This document shows, one piece after another, positions 59,941 through 64,000 of a DNA stretch of 64,000 nucleotides; within the stretch, counting starts at the first letter, position 1; each line of letters opens with the position of its first letter. The stretch covers positions 2,327,501 to 2,391,500 of the forward strand of contig NZ_CP076723.1 in NCBI RefSeq assembly GCF_018986915.1. Direction: 5' to 3'. Under the pieces are notes generated by a model. The model made no database searches. It had not been told where the DNA came from and saw only the letters and a program-made list of their open reading frames with translations. The translations under genes and the position numbers were made by a program. Origin of the DNA: Geomonas oryzisoli (lineage in GTDB: Bacteria > Desulfobacterota > Desulfuromonadia > Geobacterales > Geobacteraceae).

Positions 59941-60726
59941 TCAATGCGTTGCGAAGATCTCGTTAAAGAAGAGCTTCATGGCCTCGAAGGAGCGCCGGTC
60001 GGCCTTTTCGTTATAGGCGGCACCTTTGCTGTTGTCATTGCCGGACTTTGGATTGGTGAAGCTGTGCACGGCGTTGCCGTAGAAATTCATCTGCCAGTCC
60101 ACCTTGGCGTCCCGCATTTCTTTCTGGAAGGCGGCCACTTCATCCGCCTTCACGTACGGGTCATCCGCACCGTGCAGCGCAAGCACCTTCCCCCGTATGT
60201 TCCTTGCATCGGCGGGGTTGGGGGTGCTGAGCCCGCCATGGAAGCTGACCGTGCCCAGGACGTCGGCACCACTTCTGGCCAGTTCCAGCGCCGCCGTCCC
60301 GCCGAAGCAATACCCCATCACCGCCAGCCGCTTCGGGTCCACCTGCGGATAACTGGCGAGCCTCGCCAATCCTGCAGCACCGCGCGCACGGAGCAGGCTC
60401 CGGTCATTGCCCCGGTACTTTCCTGCTTCCTTGGCTGCCTGCTCCGGTCCTGTCGGACGCACACCTTTGCCGTAAATATCAGCGGCAAAGGCGACATACC
60501 CTAATTTCGCAAGTTGCTCTACGCGCATCTTCTCGTATGCGGTCACGCCGGTCCATTCGTGAATCACGAGGATACCTGGCCGGGTTCCCTTGATCGAATC
60601 ATCATAAGCCACGTATCCCTCGAGGACCGTGTCACCCTGGCGGTAATCGACGTTCTGCCCTACCACGCCGGCACTGGCACCTTGTGCCACCAGCGTCATC
60701 ATCAAAGCTAAAAGATACCTTTTCAT
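59941..60726 (-). CDS. Exported dienelactone hydrolase family protein
   Basis: A 261-residue alpha/beta hydrolase with a signal peptide (about 1-19, ending GASA). The nucleophile is Cys in VMGYCFGGTAAL, typical of dienelactone hydrolases; the acid is likely in HGADDPYVKADE and the His in NAVHSFTN. The physiological substrate is not known. ATG 60726 is chosen because GGAGGAG precedes it and the signal peptide starts there; four extra residues are possible from 60738. Confidence 0.9.
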   Translation of the reverse strand: MKRYLLALMMTLVAQGASAGVVGQNVDYRQGDTVLEGYVAYDDSIKGTRPGILVIHEWTGVTAYEKMRVEQLAKLGYVAFAADIYGKGVRPTGPEQAAKEAGKYRGNDRSLLRARGAAGLARLASYPQVDPKRLAVMGYCFGGTAALELARSGADVLGTVSFHGGLSTPNPADARNIRGKVLALHGADDPYVKADEVAAFQKEMRDAKVDWQMNFYGNAVHSFTNPKSGNDNSKGAAYNEKADRRSFEAMKLFFNEIFATH

Positions 60727-60909
60727 GATCTCCTCCACGCTGTCGATTCAACGGCTCCAGTCTCATTAGCTGATAGCGGATTACGTCATTGTATCAAAAA
60801 CGTTCTTTCGCCGCAGCCGGCGATACGCTGCGCTGCGTTGCTGGTGGCGTTGACACCTTATATACATTAAGTATCATTAATCAGCCGTAAAGCATAACAG
60901 GAGCCTGTC

Positions 60910-61578
60910 ATGAGACAACGAAACTATCGTCCTATTCTGGGTTGGCTGGCAGTAGCCTTAATGGGGGCCTCAACGGCGGCATGCAGCTCGTGGTGGGCCG
61001 GAGGGCGCGACGGGAAAAGCGCCTCGCTGCAGACGGTGCAGGACGACCTGCGGTACGCCCGGCAAAAAACCCAGGAGACGCGCAAAGCGTTGGATGACGT
61101 CAGGTTTGCGGACCAAATCGACCTGCCAAGGGCCTACCGCGCCTTCAGGGACGAGGTAAACACCATGTCCGGCGCGGGCAGTAAGCTGGTGCAGCACGCC
61201 AACGGGATGCACTACCAGGGAAACGCCTACCTGGTGGAGGCGGAACAATCGGCGGGACAGTGCCGCTATCCCCGGCTGTCCAAGACGTCCAGGATGCCAC
61301 GCATGGAATTGGGAGACGCCTTTGAGCCGATAGACGTGCAGGGGCAACAGGTGCAACGGGCCTACCGATCTTTCGAGTTCGACATTCGGACCATCGAGGA
61401 GTATCTGTCCCGGGAGTTGACCGAGCAAGGGGTGAGGGACATGGAAATCTTCATGCGCAGGAGCGAGGTGGACGGGGACAACCTCTTGTACGCCCTGGAA
61501 GCGGAGTTGACAGTGGTGGAGAGGGCAAAGAGGGCGTACGACGAAACTGCACAGGGAAAAGAAGGGAGTAGGCCCTAG
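60910..61578 (+). CDS. Lipoprotein, DUF2959-like
   Basis: A 222-residue protein with a lipoprotein signal (hydrophobic about 10-20, lipobox STAAC with lipidated C25). The mature part is mainly helical and charged (QTVQDDLRYARQKTQETRKALDD) and resembles the DUF2959 family of envelope lipoproteins, which I recall only loosely. ATG 60910 is preceded by AGGAG. It overlaps the convergent zinc-ribbon gene by 4 bp at the 3' end. Confidence 0.75.
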   Translation: MRQRNYRPILGWLAVALMGASTAACSSWWAGGRDGKSASLQTVQDDLRYARQKTQETRKALDDVRFADQIDLPRAYRAFRDEVNTMSGAGSKLVQHANGMHYQGNAYLVEAEQSAGQCRYPRLSKTSRMPRMELGDAFEPIDVQGQQVQRAYRSFEFDIRTIEEYLSRELTEQGVRDMEIFMRRSEVDGDNLLYALEAELTVVERAKRAYDETAQGKEGSRP

Positions 61579-61937
61579 TACTTATCCGACTTATCGCCGC
61601 TGATGGGAAGCTGGCAGTGCAGACATTTACGCAGGTAAAGCAGCATCATGCCATGCATGTGGTAGTAGTTGCGGCAGCGCGGGCAACGAGCGGTGGCTGA
61701 ATAGAACATCACGCCGAGCAGCACGGCGAACCAGATGAAAAAGACCGGCATCGAGCCGTTGAAGGAATGGGTAATTTTTTGGGTCACGTACATGGTCGGG
61801 AGGTAAACGATGAGAACGGTCCAAAGACACCAGCGGCGCTTACGCACGACCGCCAGGCCACGGGCAATCTCGGCCGGGTCTACCGGTTGGACAGCTTCGG
61901 CCGCGGCAGCGGCCACTTCGACTTCATGATGGTCCAA
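61575..61937 (-). CDS. Small membrane protein with zinc ribbon
   Basis: A 120-residue protein. An Ala/Glu-rich N-terminus (about 1-30) is followed by two TM helices (about 36-52 and 64-82) and a C-terminal zinc-ribbon-like region with CPRC and CLHC pairs about 20 residues apart (RCPRCRNYYHMHG, KCLHCQLPI). Function is unknown; I do not recognise the family beyond its layout. The last bases overlap the convergent lipoprotein gene. Confidence 0.75.
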   Translation of the reverse strand: MDHHEVEVAAAAAEAVQPVDPAEIARGLAVVRKRRWCLWTVLIVYLPTMYVTQKITHSFNGSMPVFFIWFAVLLGVMFYSATARCPRCRNYYHMHGMMLLYLRKCLHCQLPISGDKSDKY

Positions 61938-61956
61938 GCGAACCTCCCTTCAGCCT

Positions 61957-62436
61957 TTAGTCCTGTGCACCTTCCCGGTATTTCATGGTCAATCCCTTGA
62001 GAAAATTCCGCAGCATCTGGTCTCCGCAAGGCTTGAAATTGTCCTGGCCCTTGGCACGGAACACCGCGCTTAACTCGGACTTGGAAACCGGAAACTTCGC
62101 CAGTTTAAAGATCGCCAGCATCTCCTCCTCTTTAAAAGACAGGGCGATCCGGATCTTCTTGAGTATGTCGTTGTTGCAGAGCTGTGCAGGTGGCGGTGTG
62201 GCCTTGTCACCCTCCCCTTCCCGCTTGCCGCGCTTCAGGGCGATGAGGCCATCGAGGAAAGCCTGCAGCACCTCGTCGCTGCACTCGCGAAATCCGTCTT
62301 CCTCTTCCTTCTTGACCAAGCTGGTGATGTCCGCCTGCCCCATCTTCATGTCCGAAAGCCGGAAGGCCTCGACAACGGCCTGTGTGTTGAGGTTGAGGGC
62401 GTAGCGCAGCCTACGGAAAACATCGTTGTTGGTCAT
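61957..62436 (-). CDS. DUF1456 (YehS-like) protein
   Basis: A 159-residue protein built of two related halves of about 70 residues: NNDVFRRLRYALNLNTQAVVEAF...GFRECSDEVLQAFLDGLI and NNDILKKIRIALSFKEEEMLAIF...NFKPCGDQMLRNFLKGL. This duplicated layout is that of YehS/DUF1456, a family without established function. AGGAG precedes the ATG at 62436. Its upstream side faces the 21-bp tandem array, so the array lies in its promoter region. Confidence 0.92.
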   Translation of the reverse strand: MTNNDVFRRLRYALNLNTQAVVEAFRLSDMKMGQADITSLVKKEEEDGFRECSDEVLQAFLDGLIALKRGKREGEGDKATPPPAQLCNNDILKKIRIALSFKEEEMLAIFKLAKFPVSKSELSAVFRAKGQDNFKPCGDQMLRNFLKGLTMKYREGAQD

Positions 62437-62594
62437 CAGGCACTCCTAACTGTTGATGGGGGCCGCAGCCCGGTTATTACATAGCATTTTACTTATTAGG
62501 TCCGCAAGTTAAGTTATCATTGCACGACGCGAAAGAGCACAACTCTGCGTCGCAAGCGTAACGAAACCTCTTCAGGTCTCTCGCGATTGTCGCA

Positions 62595-63014
62595 ACAACC
62601 TTCGCGCTTGGTGTAAGCCCCTTCGCACACGGGGGAAGACCCTTCGCGCGCGGTGCGAGACCTCTTCCACACGGGGGAAGACCCCTTCCGCACGGGGGAA
62701 GACCCCTTCCGCACGGGGAGAGACCCCTTCCGCACGGGGAGAGACCCCTTCCGCACGGGGAGAGACCCCTTCCGCGCGGGGAGAGACCTCTTCCACACGG
62801 GGGAAGACCCCTTCCGCACGGGGGAAGACCCCTTCCGCACGGGGGAAGACCCCTTCCGCACGGGGAGAGACCCCTTCCGCACGGGAAGAGACCCCTTCCG
62901 CGCGGGGAGAGACCCCTTTCGCGCGCGGGAAACCGTTTCCGCGCGGGGGAAGACCTCTTCAGCGCGGGGAGAGACCTCTTCCGCACGCGGGAAGCTATTT
63001 CCGCACCGGGGAGA
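62595..63014. repeat. 21-bp tandem repeat array, about 20 units
   Basis: Consensus unit ccccttccgcacggggagaga, 21 bp. Twelve central units (62661-62912) keep exact 21-bp period; edge units are degenerate and 19-22 bp long. The central twelve fall into two blocks of six (62661-62786 and 62787-62912, 126 bp each) that match unit by unit with about two differences. Each unit has CCCC and GGGG about 8 bases apart, so it can form a small hairpin. There are no unique spacers, so it is not CRISPR. The surrounding gap of 720 bp (62437-63156) holds no gene that I would accept. Confidence 0.92.
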
Positions 63015-63092
63015 CCTCACCCGGTTGTGAGGGACTACTGCAGAGCGATTGCAGAGTCCAGCAAGCTGAAAGATCCCGCCGTTCTGCAAATG

Positions 63093-63128
63093 GAAAGGCC
63101 CCTCTACCGCTTGGCAGAGGGGCCTTTC
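63093..63128 (-). terminator. Terminator of ftsH
   Basis: GAAAGGCCCCTCT (63093-63105) pairs perfectly with AGAGGGGCCTTTC (63116-63128), 28 bp after the ftsH stop. Confidence 0.85.
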
Positions 63129-63156
63129 GACGTTGGTGTATTTCAGAGGAATGAGA

Positions 63157-64000
63157 CTATGCGGCGACGGCGGCCTGCATACCTGCACCCTCACCGGACA
63201 CAGGCAATCCGAGAATGGCGTCGATCTCGGCGGAGTCGAGGGTCTCCTTGGCGACGAGCTCCCGCGTCAGCCTCTCCAGGGCATCCATGTTCTCCTTCAG
63301 CAGGGCCACCACGTCGGAGTAACAGCCGGTGACGATGGAGCGGATCTCGTTGTCTATCTCAAGGGCGGTGACGTCGCTGAAACCTTTCTGCGACTTTCCG
63401 CCTGCGTCCGTATTCTCCTGGTGGCCGAAAGCAACCGGACCGAAGGCACGCGACATGCCCCACTCGGTGACCATCTTGCGCGCAGTATCCGTGGCGCGCG
63501 CCAAGTCGTTACCAGCCCCGGTGGTCGTCGTGCTGTAGATGATTTCCTCGGCAGCGCGCCCACCCATGAGCACCTTGAGGTGCCCCACCAACATCTCCTT
63601 GGTGTAGCAGTAGATGTCGTCCTCGGGAATCTGGACCGTTACCCCCATCGCCCTCCCTCTCGGGATGATGGTGACCTTATGCACCGGATCGCATCCCGGG
63701 ATCAGCTTTGCCACCAGCACGTGCCCGGACTCGTGGTATGCCGTCGAGAGCTTGAGTTTTTCCGAGAGGACCATCGACTTCTTCTCGGCCCCCATCAGCA
63801 CCTTGTCCTTGGCGAGATCGAAGTCTATCATCTCGACGGCACCCTTGTTGGAGCGCGCCGCGAGGATGGCAGCCTCGTTGACCACGTTGGCGAGGTCGGC
63901 ACCGGAGAAGCCGGGAGTGCCACGGGCAATCACCATGAGGTCGACCTTCTCGTGCAGCGGGACGTTCTTCGCGTGGACCTTGAGGATCGCTTCGCGACCC
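63157..64000 (-). CDS. ftsH: ATP-dependent zinc metalloprotease FtsH, C-terminal part (5' truncated)
   Basis: The C-terminal 280 residues of FtsH, the membrane AAA+ protease. The frame is open through the window edge at 64000 with no start, so membrane and most ATPase parts lie outside. Visible are the end of the AAA domain (GREAILKVHAKNVPLHEKVDL, GFSGADLANVVNEAA), the zinc motif HESGH with the M41 peptidase domain, the LMGGRAAEEI and ATDTARKMVTEWGMS blocks, and the third ligand region. The C-terminal tail is short and rich in Ala. The 5' edge is partial; the terminator follows downstream. Confidence 0.96.
   Translation of the reverse strand, partial: GREAILKVHAKNVPLHEKVDLMVIARGTPGFSGADLANVVNEAAILAARSNKGAVEMIDFDLAKDKVLMGAEKKSMVLSEKLKLSTAYHESGHVLVAKLIPGCDPVHKVTIIPRGRAMGVTVQIPEDDIYCYTKEMLVGHLKVLMGGRAAEEIIYSTTTTGAGNDLARATDTARKMVTEWGMSRAFGPVAFGHQENTDAGGKSQKGFSDVTALEIDNEIRSIVTGCYSDVVALLKENMDALERLTRELVAKETLDSAEIDAILGLPVSGEGAGMQAAVAA

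Noticed and set aside
62595-63014. CRISPR array
   Set aside because: There are no unique spacers; units abut directly and the unit is 21 bp.
62489-63194. Heptapeptide-repeat proteins encoded by the tandem array on either strand
   Set aside because: A 21-bp unit keeps every frame open by itself. No ribosome binding site, the reading frames overlap each other and the ftsH end, and the composition is extreme. I cannot exclude it, but support is missing.

Overview
The window looks like a chromosomal segment of a Geobacter-type bacterium (Desulfuromonadota; Geobacter/Geomonas/Citrifermentans range). The grounds are inference from gene content: high GC, an Aquifex-type short aconitase, a selenocysteine formate dehydrogenase with an NrfD/HybB-type membrane subunit, a small 2[4Fe-4S] ferredoxin, several chemoreceptors and two-component proteins, and several families of dispersed palindromic repeats. 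No phage, IS element, CRISPR array, rRNA or tRNA gene was recognised.

Layout. 1-1.3 kb: the 3' end of a chemoreceptor and a single-domain response regulator. 1.6-11.3 kb: a minus-strand acn-pdhA ... pdhB-pdhC group (aconitase and pyruvate dehydrogenase E1/E2), interrupted between pdhA and pdhB by a plus-strand rhodanese / chemoreceptor / double-rhodanese cassette that has its own structured leader and terminators. 11.3-14.3 kb: DUF488, an SRPBCC-DUF302 fusion, an SDR and a bacteriohemerythrin. 14.4-29.3 kb: one coherent formate dehydrogenase and molybdenum-cofactor region. It holds tatA, a fdhD-mobA fusion, the membrane, Fe-S and Sec-containing catalytic subunits, a sigma-54 activator with its sensor kinase, a MOSC protein, moaA, and moeA-moaC-mogA behind a probable Moco riboswitch. 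29.3-32.3 kb: pta, ackA (convergent) and ferredoxin. 32.4-46.9 kb: mostly minus-strand housekeeping genes (gltX, yacG, MshEN-REC regulator, SPOR protein, argS, a 56-residue Cys-rich protein, ftsB-like, uxs, ugd, ksgA, tsaD, phoH, cysteine desulfurase, DHH phosphoesterase, a glycine-zipper protein). 47-60 kb: a DHH-CBS-tRNA nucleotidyltransferase fusion, a MEMO-like protein, scpB, scpA, trpS, a site-2 protease, an EamA transporter, sbcC and sbcD. 60-64 kb: dienelactone hydrolase, a lipoprotein, a zinc-ribbon membrane protein, a YehS-like protein, a 21-bp tandem array, and the 3' part of ftsH.

How the parts fit. FdnG is a Tat substrate and needs bis-MGD cofactor and selenocysteine. The window supplies a TatA, MobA (nucleotide attachment), FdhD (cofactor sulfuration), MoaA/MoaC/MogA/MoeA (cofactor synthesis) and a two-component system next to a sigma-54 promoter in front of fdnG. 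A Moco riboswitch would give feedback on moeA-moaC-mogA. PDH, Pta and AckA link pyruvate, acetyl-CoA and acetate, and aconitase belongs to the TCA cycle.

Most notable for follow-up: the riboswitch-like leader and rhodanese-chemoreceptor cassette inside the pdh region, the 21-bp tandem array (about 20 units, with a 126-bp higher-order duplication), the heptamer-iteron inverted repeats, the REP-like elements (one of which supplies the C-terminus of ScpA), and an aconitase with Ser at an expected cluster-ligand Cys. Coordinates of starts were adjusted to ribosome binding sites where these were visible. All family names come from motif recognition by eye, not from a database search.
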